Shown here piece by piece: positions 1 through 12,445 of a DNA stretch of 64,000 nt. The stretch comes from Paragordius varius (Eukaryota; Nematomorpha), in assembly GCA_964247055.1 (NCBI GenBank), contig OZ176056.1:7812001-7876000 (forward strand), given 5' to 3'. Position 1 is the stretch's first letter. The number at the start of each line of letters is the position of its first letter. The notes under the pieces were generated by a model. The model had not been told where the DNA came from. It worked only from the letters and a program-made list of their open reading frames with translations, and did not search any database. A program made the position numbers and the translations under genes.

Positions 1-94
1 CTAAAAATACTATACCTCAAAAACTACATTTTGACCCAAAGGTTTACATAAAAATTTAATTTTACAGGAAAACATATATAATGTAAGAGCACAG

Positions 95-2627
95 CTACGA
101 CATTAAATTATAAAATAAATTGGCAATCGATTCCTCTTCGGAATTCGGAGTCGAATTTGATTCGGTCTTTGGAGAAGTTGTGATGCTGCAAACTAGTTTA
201 TGGTGCGTCCAATGTTTAACTTGACAATCTTTGCTACAATACCAAACTGCGCGACATTTACCACATAACATTAGCTTTTTGATTACCGCGTTGTTATTTT
301 GGTTTTTATTATTGTTCTTATTTATATTTGCATTCGAAAGAGTTTTGTTTTCATCAATCTGGGTATTATTGTTTGGTTCAAAATCACAATTTTTACATTT
401 CAATCCCTCATCCCTGCAAATAATATATCTATGAGCATAAACTAAATAATAATTAGAGATTAAAATCACAAATTAGCTCTTTTTATAAAATATTAAATTT
501 TGTTAACCGGTAAGCATTTTCAATACAATTTTGTTAACCGGTAAACTTCCTTTAAAAAAAAAATCATCCACAACTACAATTGTTATTCAGTTATAAAAAT
601 TTAAAAATGTATGGCCATCTTCAATAATAGTTTTTTTAGTTTTTCTATTTGTATTTATGTATTTAATTTTTACTGTAATAAAAAATATGGCATACTCTTT
701 GCACAAAGTGCACATACACCTGAATTTATGTGAATGCCATAATTTCAGCCTTCGGCTTTTTAAATACATTTCGCTTTCAATGAAACCAATGTAACTTGTG
801 GTAATCTCTTGGCCTTGTGGGATAAACCGTTTTGATAAACAATGCAAACCAATTGAATTATTTTTCTTGGAGCTATGGACATAAAAATACTTGTAAAAAA
901 TACAATTGATTAAAATAATAACTTTGACTGCTATTTAAAGTAACCAAAGGCTTATCAAAGATAAATAATATGGTATTGATTTAAAATTTTCATATAGTTA
1001 GTTATCCCAAATAATGATACAAACCTATAGATTCAAATTATTTTATATGTGTGTATTTGCGAATCTACAAAAAAGTAAATATATCAAACTTGGTGATTCC
1101 AATTTTTTTTGAAATGTCGTCCGATGCAGAGTTTGAAATTATCGAATTACGGTCACAACTATGGTTAATGCAGGATTGAATGACAAAAATCCCAGAAAAC
1201 TCGGGATCTTTCATATAATTTTTCTCGGCCATTAGTTGGAACCTCGTTAAAAAAGCGAAGGCATTTTGAGGGCAATGTATACCTAATTGACTATACAAAG
1301 ATTTCATATCATCTACAAAGAGATGAGAAGCGAAAGCTTGTTCATTCTTCATTATAATAAAGCATATAAGGGCAAATTCCCTGTCAGAAAGTTTGAAAGC
1401 TTTAACATTGTTTGGATTGGTAAGGAGGTCAAATATATTTTTGGTATGATGCATAGTTTGCATACAAACGCTTATTTGCAACTCACTTGCGGAGGATGTA
1501 AAGGATCCCAAAATTTTACGTATAATGTAAAACCCTAAAATGGACATCTCATTGCCAAAGGGTAAATGGTTTTCACTATCTTTGCCTCCGGCCTTGGATT
1601 TATTTGTGATTAAAGTTTTACAATAGCTATTACGATTTATATCTTTGATACCTTGGCAAATTATTTTAATTAAAATTAGGGGATTGGTATTTGATGGCCA
1701 GCCTGGTTGATGAGTATCCTTTAACGATAGTTGAAACAATTCTTTGAATTTTGTTTTGGCACTTTCCAAATCCTCTCGTCCTTTATGGTTAGGATTTTTG
1801 GTGCAAACAAAGGAATGGAAAGACTTCCAACTGTTTTTTCTGCATTCATTTGAGCAATAAAACTCTTCATGACATTCATCGCAAGGAATAGATTGCTTGT
1901 AGCATTCAGACCATTTCTAAAATATATAAGTACAATTAATTATTTTCCTCTCGTAATGCTGTTTATTTGGCAATGAATAAAATATATACCAAATAATTTA
2001 ACGGTTTTCTTTGGTAAAGATTAATAAGATACCTCTTTTATCGTTACAATTAAAAATTCAATTAAAGAAACAAGTAATAATAAAACAACTGTTGGATATT
2101 GTGTTTATATTTTAATTTTATTTTTACGTTTGACAAAGATTACTTGGAGTAATCGAAATATCATAATAAATTTATATAATTTTTGCTGAATTATTGCATA
2201 TATAATAAAACTACTGTTTTTTGTATCAAAAACATTATTTTTTGCCATCAAATTATGTAATAAAAAACAAGATAGGGTTAAAATATGGTTTTATTTACAA
2301 ATTTATTAGTTTTTTAAGTTTTGTCTTTGTTATTCTGATTTTTACTGTTTATCATTTTAAAAAGCGTTTACATTGATTTGGGCATAACACACCATCATTA
2401 TAATTAATTGAATCTTTTATTAACGCAACAAGCTTATATAAACAATTCACATTTGAAGTCAAAATTAGACCATATCTTAATTTTTATTATTTTCACATTG
2501 AATTAAATAAATTATAATACCACATCAGAATTCATAGCTGTGAAGATTTTCATATCTTCAGTGGAAAAAAAATCTTGCATGGCAAAATACTTGGAACAAT
2601 AGGCACAAAACATATTGACCGATGCAC
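95..2627 (-). CDS. SMYD5: SMYD5-like SET/MYND protein-lysine methyltransferase (3' four exons)
   Basis: Four minus-strand exons join in phase: 2627-2521, 1916-1090, 872-696 and 413-95 (stop at 95-97). Exon 2627-2521 carries a CAYC pair and the next one CDEC, YCSNEC and a final H/C pair, together the MYND zinc finger embedded in the SET domain. The large exon ends with the SET core motif GIFVIQSCINHSC, close to GLFVLQSCCNHSC of human SMYD5. Exon 872-696 holds the IPQGQEITTSYI strand and the FRCMCTLC post-SET cysteines. SMYD5-family enzymes transfer methyl groups from S-adenosylmethionine to lysines of histones and ribosomal protein. The N-terminal part of the SET domain (GKGLFA-type motif) is not found; it should lie above 2627. 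Oddly, the last exon (residues CKNC, LCGKC, WYCSKDC, HWTHHKLVC) forms a complete second MYND finger that vertebrate SMYD5 lacks. Family assignment is firm; the fusion of the last exon rests on phase and splice signals. Confidence 0.85.
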
Positions 2628-4639
2628 CTTAGTTTTAAAACAAAAAAATTATTAATATGTTCAAGTTTATTACATTAGCATTTTTAATAATATATGCATA
2701 AAAATGGGGTTTAGTAAGGAATGAAATGCAAATTTAACTCACTGATTAGATTTGCAGTAATTAAATTCTAAATATCCTAAATACACGCTTGCAAAAAATC
2801 GGCGTCTTTTGAATAACCCTGAAAAAATAGGCTGGATTCTATGGTGCTTGTGGTTTACGACTCATTAAAGAGTGAGAGATTGGCTTTATGTTATAATAAG
2901 TGGACATTTTGGTTGTCAATGTTAACATTAAAAAAAGTAAAAAAATATTTTTTTTGTATCAGCCTCAACAATTGCATATTATTAAGTGGTTAGATGATCT
3001 GGCTTTGGCCTTAAATAAACGCAAAAAATGAGATTATGTCGCAATTATGCTATATTGTTATTACATCTAAATCTATGATCTTGAAAGCGTTAAATTTAAT
3101 TATGGCAAAATTTGGTTAAAGCCATATTTTTGGTACCTTTAAGCATGAAACATTTCAAAATATAATATTACTAAAACAATGCTAGCTCATTAAATAGCTA
3201 GATAGCATTAATAATAATATTTTGAAGCTAATGCATACAGAAAAAATGGTAGTTTTTTAGCTACCTCATCCTCTTAGCAAAGAAAACTTGCAATTAGTTA
3301 TACTGTAAAATACCGAACACTCAGATTTAATAATTTTCGTTATCCTACACTGTAAAATGCCGAACATCTCAGATTATATTCTTTACCCTAAAATAAATTT
3401 ATATTTTAATTTAATTAAATTAAGCGAAGAAAAACAGTATTTATCTATTTGGCTCTGTAATATTTTTAAACTTTTTACCGCTTTGATCAAAAAATATGTA
3501 CTTTCCTAAGAAATCAATAATTATGTTATTCAATATGTTGCACACCGGCTTCAACACATTTCGCCTATCATTCAAGTATATATAAATGCCGCAGTAAAAC
3601 TGATTATCTTAGCTCGAATCTATTTTCCTGCGTCATCGAATTAATTAAATGCTGCTCTGGAGTGTGCCCATGCGAAGTTTATTAGTGAGATAGCGCAAGG
3701 TGAAGAAAGATCAGAGCTTGCAACAGAATTCCGCATGGAAGCGATTTAAAGGTGTCTTTGACTGGTTTTGCCTTGTGAGAGACTGAGCATTGTTATTGAA
3801 TAAAATAATTTTACCATGTCTTCCTGCGCCATTTACGATTAATGCATGGCTTGAAATAGTTTGTTGTCGATAGCATTGATTAACAGTTTTACCAGGTTCC
3901 AAAAGAATATGCTTTGTTGTTTGGTGTACCAGAACGCTGATACTTTTTCACATGAAATCACTATTATCATAATTTCGAAACCATATTTTACATGGGTTAG
4001 TCAACAGAGCATATTTCCCATATGTTCCCGCTAGTGAAGGATTATTTCAACAACCTTTTTCTTCTGATAGCAATGCGGGCAGCAAATTTTTTAGGCACGA
4101 AATTCAACATGATTACAGAATGTTAAAATATAGACGATGGTTATTGCCATGTGTGTTTGTCTATTAATGTCTGTGTCAAATTAAGAGTCTGGTGGGTTTC
4201 GCAGACGTTTTCCCTTACTTAAAGCGGTAATTATTTATGACTTCACCTGTTATATTATAAATTTTATGATCTCCCTATTATTATATTACTCATTCTAATT
4301 ATTTAATTAATTTAAATTACGATTAAGTAAAAATTAAATAAATATAATTACAATTTGTTGTCCTTGGAGCAAAAAATAGGGGATTTTCAACAAATATACA
4401 TGTATCAGCATCAATGTTTTTCGTTGCAATTAACTTTTTCCCCATTATACCAATGCTGTTAAAATTAATTTCTCTTGTAATAAAATCAATTAAAACATTA
4501 AATTAAATAACATCTCCGATTGAGAAATATGATTTTTATTTTTAACTGATTTATGGAGGTTAGTTATATATTAAGCCTCATTTATACGAAAAATTTATAG
4601 CAATTATTTTTATTGGTTATTATTTTTATTTGAAAATAC
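2628..4639. other. Gap without a confirmed gene; mariner fossil and possible missing SMYD5 5' exons
   Basis: No complete gene seen. The SMYD5-like gene needs at least one upstream exon from here or beyond. On the minus strand near 2790-2870 a short open stretch (KRRRFFASVYLGYLEF) is flanked by a plausible acceptor and a GTGAGT donor, but it matches no part of SMYD5 I know and its phase does not fit exon 2627-2521. A mariner-like remnant occupies about 3640-4110. Confidence 0.4.
3640..4110 (-). mobile_element. Degraded mariner-like transposase remnant
   Basis: The minus strand at 3711-3902 reads EPGKTVNQCYRQQ and then GRHGKIILFNNNAQ. These align by eye with the mariner segments 'PGQTINSxxYxxQL' and 'GRHxKVIxxHDNARPH', which contain the second catalytic Asp block. 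The flanks continue the similarity weakly and in shifted frames, so the copy is old and inactive. Boundaries are approximate and no terminal repeats were found. Confidence 0.45.
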
Positions 4640-4940
4640 CTAATTTTGATAGGAAATTTTTGTAGCGAAGATTGCGAGATAGCTATGAGTGACATTTCAT
4701 ACAGGGTCGTTGCTTTAACAGGAAAACCAGCCTCCTTTTTACATGGCATCACGTGGTTATAATCGTAAAAAAGATTATTTTTCAGCATATATTGAGCTAC
4801 ATTATATTTTACTATGACTGGTTTATCCTTCAACAATTTTAACAATTGACTTGATTCAAAAATTTCTAAATTATATAAAGTATTACCTAATTTTGCAGGG
4901 TCATCATGCCTGATTCTTGTGATATATGACCATTCAGGTT
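4640..4940 (-). CDS. Orphan exon of an unrecognised gene
   Basis: A 100-codon open stretch on the minus strand is bounded by a good acceptor (TTCTCAG, just above 4940) and a donor (AG|GTATTT at 4639). It begins EPEWSYITRIRHDDPAKL and ends SLQKFPIKIR. Composition is protein-like rather than repeat-like, with a YNVAQYMLKNNLFYDY stretch and a TLYEMSLIAISQSSLQKFP helix that faintly recalls the VHL/SOCS-box helix of ZYG11-like proteins, too weak to name. It may belong to a separate minus-strand gene whose other exons were not found; a similar isolated open stretch lies at 6345-6536. The ATG at 4974 is probably intronic. Confidence 0.35.
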
Positions 4941-4974
4941 CTGAGAATAAAATTTTAAAAATTTCAAAGGACAT

Positions 4975-7410
4975 GTAAAAAACTAAAAACCAAAACCAAT
5001 TTTTTTAAAAAAAAATTACGTCCAAATATATCGTAATTATTTTTGTTGATTTAGAATTTGTTTTTTTTGTATTGTTTATTACGACCATCCTCGTTACCTG
5101 ACAAACTATTAACTGGTTTTAGCGTTTATATTCAAATTTAACACAGCTTCTTACACATGAACATGGTCGAGTATTGACTTATATTTATCTCCCTGACTTG
5201 AAGTATTTCGGTGAGGCGGGCTCAATAAAACTTAAGTAAATGGTTTAAATAAGATCAAATGTCTCATTTGAACTACCATTTTTTTGACTAAATTTTTTTT
5301 CAGATTTCATGACTCAAAGCGCAATAATGAAACTATGTTTGGAGACAGTTATATACATTTGCAGGTTTAAGTTTCAATGCTGATTTACATGGTAAAAAAT
5401 AATTTATATTCATGCAAAGGTTAAGATTTAATTATTGATTGATTCAAGTGAAAAATCCATATGTCGAAACTGACTTGTAAAATTTTCAATTATATGGTTA
5501 TAGTTGTTTTTAGAATAGAAAAATCCAATTATTATATATAAATGACCATGATTTTTTAACGTGTACGTAAAGCCAGTAAAATTTGGAATTATTTTTATAA
5601 ATTTTTATCCACTTAAATTAGAAAAATATAAGTTTATTAAACAATGCTAGGCAACTGTGATTATCTGGCAACGTTTGTGCATTAACCCCTTTAAAATCCC
5701 CTCAAAATAGAAGTATACAAAAATCGTATTTTTAATAATTATCCCAATGACCATATAAAATCAATAATAATTTTTTTACGAATGCGTCGTATAGGCTTAT
5801 TTTTTGTGTCAACTCCCGTATTAGGGTGCTTCTGAAGTTTCAAAATTCATCTAAAAACAATTGAAAAAGCGAATTGCCAATCTTATGCATTTTAAATAAA
5901 TCAGTTTTGGTTACCCCATCAAGATTTTTTTATCAACGCATTTTTAAATTATATCGGGTATGGGTGTATCCGTTGTAATATATGACACCAAAATTTAACA
6001 ATATTTTAAGGCTAATTGAGAAAATTTATCAAATAATATGGATTCAATAATAATTTTATGCAAAAATTTAAGCCGGAGGCCTTTTAAAATTAACCCCTTG
6101 ATAAGGTGCCCCAACTCTCTGAAAAATATCTTACATATATAGGGATTCAAGAATGGTTATTTCCAGTAAAGGCAAAAATATGGCAAGATCTTATAAAATT
6201 AATTTTTTGGCAGGGCTTTTACCTCATGTTAAATACTCAACCATAAGAAAATTACATAGGTCCACGAGGGGAAAACACGCATAGAAGGTGAAGAATACCA
6301 TAATTTACTTATCCGCAGTTTATTGCTTAAACATTTTGACTAAGTCAATGCGACGCATGCACATCTAATAAAAATATAAAATGAAAAACAAATTTTATCA
6401 AATTTAAAATCTTAGTCATGGGCTCCGAAAGACTTATATCTGATAATTCAGCATTTATTAAAATTTCGTACGACATCTTGGCATTTTTGGATTTATATAG
6501 CAAAGAGGCTCTATTTGAGCCTTTCAGAGTCCACACATAAAAATATTGTTTTGACTTTAAAAATACGACACATATAATATTTATGAATGAATCATTTATC
6601 TTAGCTTTCAGTAAAAATATGATGGAATTTTGCCATTTTTCGATATGGGTTATTCATAAAGTGGTAGATCAATTTTTAAATTTCAAGTTATATTAAAAAT
6701 CAAAAGCATCACTGTCCTGTTATTTATCTATTTAAATAAATATTTTATCAGGATATAAGACCTCACCCTTTTGAATATGACAGTGTTATATGGGTTTAAA
6801 CAAAATATTAATAAAACATAGCTATGTTTAAAATATATTTTGTTTCCAAACTAAGCAGATATTTTGACAGATATAAGGAATTCGATAAAAGACAACAAAT
6901 AAAATGAATGGCAACAGAACAAAGGGCTAGGCATTCGCTGAGCGGATACCTTTAACTCTTTCTTAAATTCATAGCGTAAAATATATATGGATTACAATTC
7001 AAAAAATTATATAGACTTAATAAGAAGTATCTATCTAACATCTTTTAATCAATTAAAAATAAATATTATAATGCTCAATAACCTATTAAAAACCCATAAA
7101 TTGTGAAAATATTTATTTTTAATTTTGTTTTTAAACTAATAGGTTAATTTAAATCGATCCGTGAATTATTTCAACTGCGTACTAAACAGCCGAGCTATGT
7201 TGATTATATGTGAGATAGCGATTTCTTCCACCAATTCTACTTATCACTCCAAAACAATAATCATAATACATGGTGTAATAGAGCTTGATACGGACGAAAC
7301 TGAACGGACCTAGGGACATAAATAAAACAGTGTCCACGAAAATATCCCCTGATGAAATAGATATAATCTATAAATGTATTACGATTATCATGGTATGCTT
7401 TTGGTTTTAA
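4975..7410. other. Gene-free AT-rich stretch
   Basis: No confirmed exon. A short minus-strand open stretch at 6345-6536 (NAELSDISLSEPMTKI) looks vaguely leucine-rich but has no convincing splice context. The remainder is AT-rich unique or strongly decayed sequence. Confidence 0.35.
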
Positions 7411-8533
7411 TGCTTAACACTTGGATACAACACATTCATTTTAGTCCTTCCATTCGAATTGGGGTAGTTAAATTTTTAGGCCTGAAATAAATTCTTTAAA
7501 AAATATGGAGGAAATCGACACCATGGGAAAATTTTGCACTTATATAACATTAACACTTGGATACAACACACTCATTTTAATCCTTCGATTCAAATTGGGG
7601 TAGTTGGATACCCCAGGTCTGTTTAAAATCAAATACCTTAAAAAGTATGGAAGGAATCAAAACCATGACAAAATTATTCACTTATATAGCATTAATAAAC
7701 CGAAATATATAAAAAAATTTATTCAAATTAATATTACTTATTTTATGCCGAAACCCAAAGGTAAAAATTTCGCCAACGTGACATGTGTGAGATTATAAAG
7801 TTAAAAAATAATACAACAAAACCGCTCTTTTGTAATTTAAATTAAAAATAAGCTTTAATTTTAAATTAAAGTTAAATGAAGACGATATTTTGCAAAAATT
7901 TTGTAAAATAAAAATGGCGTCGAAGTAGTTTGACATGTAACTTTTTTTCTAAAACATAATTTTTAAAATATTTTGGCATATTTCTATAATTTTTATTAGG
8001 ATAGAAGCATAAATTTAAATTGGGACCGTTTCCTTCAGTAGTTATTTTAAAATATAAATTTAAATTTAGTCTGGGGTATTTAGATACCCCAATTTGAATC
8101 GAATTGTTAATAAACCGAAATTATAATATTTTATTCAAAAATACTCGATATTACTTATTTAAAGCTAAAACCGAAAGGTAAAAATATAGTCAACGTGACA
8201 TGTGTGCAATGGTAAATTGAACAATAATACAAAATAAACCGCTTTCTCTATTTATATCAATGTTTGTAATTTAAATAAAAAATTATTAATTATACTTTTA
8301 ATTTTAAATGAAGACGCTATTTTGCTGAAATTTTTTTAAAAAAATGGCGTCGAAGTAGTTTGACATGGAACTTTTGTTTAAAAAAATTTTATTTAGATAT
8401 TTTGGCATATTTATATAATTTTTATTAGGTTAAAAGCATAATTTAAATTAGAACCGTTTCCTTCAGTAGTTTTTTAAAAATCTTTACCCAAATTCTGGGG
8501 TTTTTAGATACCCCAATTAAAATTGAATTGTTA
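7411..8533. repeat. Tandem and partial copies of the TTAACACTTG inverted-repeat element (family A)
   Basis: TTAACACTTGGATACAACA occurs at about 7411 and again at 7552. The 7552 copy runs to about 8108, where it ends ATACCCCAATTTGAATC followed by TTGTTAA. A second, internally shorter right half follows to about 8533 with the same AGATACCCCAATT end, so the cluster looks like a partial tandem duplication. Each right end carries a small palindrome (GGGGTAT...ATACCCC). No transposase reading frame is present, so these are non-autonomous. Fragments at 7411-7551 belong to the same family. Confidence 0.7.
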
Positions 8534-9024
8534 AGAGTGATTATAACTTATTATCTTCTGGAGTAGTTTTATATGCCATGGCTATTTAATAAAAATATTT
8601 TTTATATGGGATGCTTTTTACCCTTTTAGCCACATGATGCAAACATTTTTTAGAAAACAGCTAAATTATAAAAAATCCTCTCTAATTTTACACTGCCATT
8701 TTATTTTTTGTCAAAAGCGTGAAAACAAGGGCAAAACGCAGGTTAATAAATACTAATAATATATGAAAGCAAAATACATTTTACCAGAAATTTAAATTTT
8801 TTAATGTAAGCTGGTCGTTTTAATCTTCTTTTAAAGATATCTGAATTCGGATTCTGGAAGTTAGAAAACTGTAAATACGACTTTTTTATATCTAATATGG
8901 GGAAATAATTAAATTTTATCAACACCCAAAACAGTAGTTTGTTCACTATTTTAAATTACCCCAAACTTTATCGCGTAAAACGTACTGAAGCGTTTTAATT
9001 GTGGAGGTACTATGGGCAAAATTA

Positions 9025-9600
9025 ACACTTCGATTCAAATTGGGGTATCTAAATACCCCAGATAATATTTAAATTAGATTTTTTAAAAAAAACTGAAAGA
9101 AACGGTTCCAATTTAAATTTATGCATCTATCCTAATAAAAATTATATAAATAAGCCGAAATATCTAAATAAAATTTGGTTTTAAAAAAAAGTTTCATATC
9201 AAACTACTTGGACGTCATTTTTATTTAACAACATTTTAATATCGTGTTTTTTTGATTTTAAAGCAAAAATAAAAGCTAATTTTTTATTTATATTACATCT
9301 AACATTGATAGAAACAGAAAAAGGGGTTTATTTTCCTTTATTTTTAAATTTAGCTTGTGCACACATGTTATGTTGACTTAATTTTTACTTTGAGGTTTTA
9401 CCTAAAAATAAGTAATATCAAGTATTTTCGACTGAAATTTTTTATATATTTTGATTCATTAATGTTATAAAAGTGCAAATTATTGCCATAGTTTCAATCC
9501 ATTCCATATTTTTTGAATTATTTAATTTTAAACAGGCCTGGGGTTCTACCCCAATTTTAATCGAAGGACTGAAATGGATGTGTTGTATCCAAGTGTTAAT
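9025..9600. repeat. Family A element, inverted copy abutting anoctamin exon 1
   Basis: This 576-bp copy lies in opposite orientation to 7552-8108. It starts TTAACACTTCGATTC with the GGGGTATCTAAATACCCC palindrome and ends TGTTGTATCCAAGTGTTAA. Interior blocks (the GGCGTC-type and AACGGTTCC-type stretches) match the 7552 copy in reverse. Its right end stops 4 nt before the first recognised anoctamin exon, so the acceptor ATATAG directly follows the terminal repeat. Confidence 0.75.
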
Positions 9601-9604
9601 ATAG

Positions 9605-11749
9605 GAAGGTTCCAATATGATATTAAAATAACCATATGTAAGCCCGTATGGATGAACAGTTTTAGTTCGGCTGATAGCCTAAAACCAAATTTGCGTATAA
9701 AGCGAAATAATTCTATTACATCTAAATATTTTGATGCAAAATCTAATCTATCTCAAGTTTTTAATGCGTAATAGTTGTAGAATTGTTCATTTGGTCTGTA
9801 TTTTGAGGATGGGGTCAGAAAAATTGATTACGTGTTAGTTTATAAACAACCACTCTTTATTTCTGATGAGCACGATGTAAAACGTCAACAAAAGCGCTTT
9901 ATATATGAAAGGAATTTAGAAAAAGAAGGATTACAGATTGAAAAAACTAATCCTAAGGTTGGTCATTCTTATTATATTTTAGGAAAATTCATCGCGATAT
10001 GTCTTTGTCAAAATACATGCCCCTTTCCCCATTTTATGTAAATATGCTCAAATGATGAACATTAAAATGCCGATAAAGGTTTTTATTAACATTTTTTTCT
10101 TTTTCTCACTGATACATAAATTTAAATCAGAGGTTTCCAACCCCCAGTCGTCTGAGATATCATGTGCGGTTGGCGTAAGATTCGGAAACCAAATAAATGA
10201 GATATACACAATTTCAAAATATTCTGATATCTTTGCTAAATTTTTATTTCTTTAAGAATCGATCAGCATTGATATCCAAAAATGGGGGAATTAATAGCAG
10301 TTTTCTTTTTTTAAAATTATTTTACAATGTAGTCTAATAAAATTTATTAAAATTTAGTTTTAATGCGGCCCGCGAAGCTATTTGTGTTGTAGATTCCTGG
10401 CAAAAATCGTATTATATATTTGCTTGCTCAGTTTTTTATTAATTCTTTTTGAAAATTAATTTTTATAACTTATGATTATTTATTTTTTGCAATAATTATA
10501 TCTCCATTTTTTTCAAGCTTTCGAATATTAACTTACTATTTTTAATAAATGGAATTTTTGATATACTGTTTTTATATTTAAACAAATATTTTTTCAATAT
10601 TAATTAGCACTGTTCTTTAAGAAATTAAAACTCAATAGTTTTTAAATATGATGCCACTTTGAAATAAAACGCCTGAATTATTATAAATTTTAAATTAAAA
10701 CTATCAAATTTCACTTTTCAATACTTTTTTTCCTTTTTCTATTAAATTTTATCTTGGAAATTTTTTTTAAAAAAAAGAAGTTGTAAGAATTTATATTTAA
10801 ATTACCAGAATCTTGATATCAAAATTTTTTTTCTTATATATATACCTGAGAGTATAAAAATAAATTATAATATATATATATATATATATACCATTTACAG
10901 TTCAAATTCACCCTTGAACAATTCAAATTCACCTTTAAACAATTGAAATTGACCCTAAAAATAAATTATGTATTTTCGAACTAATATAACTCATTATTAA
11001 TATAAAATATATGTTTATGTTATAGTTTATTATTTTTTCAGTATTATTTTAATTTAAACAAAATTTTATTTTTTAAAATATATAAATATATTGGTAATTT
11101 TTAATCTTAAAAAACATGTTATTTTATTTGAGGGTAAATTTGAATTGTTTAAGGGTGAATTTGAATTGTTTAAGGGTCAATTTGAATTGTTTAAGGGTGA
11201 AATTGAATTGTAAATGGTATATATATATATATATAATATATAATTTATATATATTTTACTTAGGAGGATAGCTTTGAAGTGAATAATAGCACAAACGCCA
11301 TCTCCAATTTTTGCAATAAACATTTCCGAAACCCATTTAAACTGCCCCCGGAATATAAACCGAGGGAAAGACAATTTTTTACATGCCCTTTTAATCTGGA
11401 TTATATTACTAGGTTTTTTTTTCATTATTATAACAACTTTTTATAATTTTGTTTTAAAAATTGAAATATTATAAAATATAAAATTATTCATAAGCAAACC
11501 ATACTTTTTAAACACCTTAATTTATTATTTAACCTATGGTTTTTGGATTCGTAAAATAGGGAATAGCCATGTAAATTGACAACACACTTTATTTATAGTC
11601 GATTATTTGTGATCATATAAAATAAAATACTATATTAGTTTTTTTAACCATTTATGCATTTTAATGTCTATTGTTTTTTTAAAAATCCTATAATTGAATT
11701 AGTCAGCCATAAAGTTTGATAATTTTGGTGTAATTTATATCCTATTTAG

Positions 11750-11781
<32 letters not shown>

Positions 11782-12397
11782 TGCCATTATTAAAAATGTT
11801 TAATATGAGAATTCTAATTCAATCATTTTTACTATAAAAAATATTTGCAATTTTATCCGTTATATATTCCACAAAATGAAAATTTTATTTTGATTTTAAG
11901 CGCTAAATACCATTTACATCTCTAATTCACCCTTGAACATCCAATTTAAATTCACCCTCAAATGAATCATGTATCGTTGAATAGTTAAATTTCCTTATAT
12001 TTTTTACATTTTTAAAATTAATTCGTTTAACCTTAACATAAGACTGAATAGACTCTGTTATAAAAAAATATTTATCTTATGAAAACGCATAAGGATGAAA
12101 TTGTTTGAGGGCAATTTGAGGTTTAAGTGGTATATATTTATAAATATATATACCTACCATTTACAATTCATATTCACCCTTAAACAATTCAATTCACCCA
12201 AAAATAATATTATGTGTTTTCGGGCTAATATACAGCATCATTAATTGAGATATATATCTTAATGGCATATATTATTTTTTCAGTATTATTTTGATTTTAT
12301 ACAAAATTTTACTTTTTAAAAATATAAAAATATAATTTTTTTAATCTTAAAAACACATAATATATTTTAGGTGAATTTGAATTATTCGAAGTTGAAG

Positions 12398-12445
<48 letters not shown>

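Noticed and set aside
4582-4974. Full 130-codon minus-strand frame as an intact small gene
   Set aside because: Its ends pass through clear splice signals (acceptor near 4941, donor near 4639), so only the middle is likely coding.
7604-7798. 64-codon plus-strand frame
   Set aside because: Falls entirely within a family A element and is not kept in the other copies.
9574-9604. ATG at 9574 as a confident start of the anoctamin
   Set aside because: It lies inside the terminal repeat of a family A element; an acceptor at 9604 fits better, though the start remains open.
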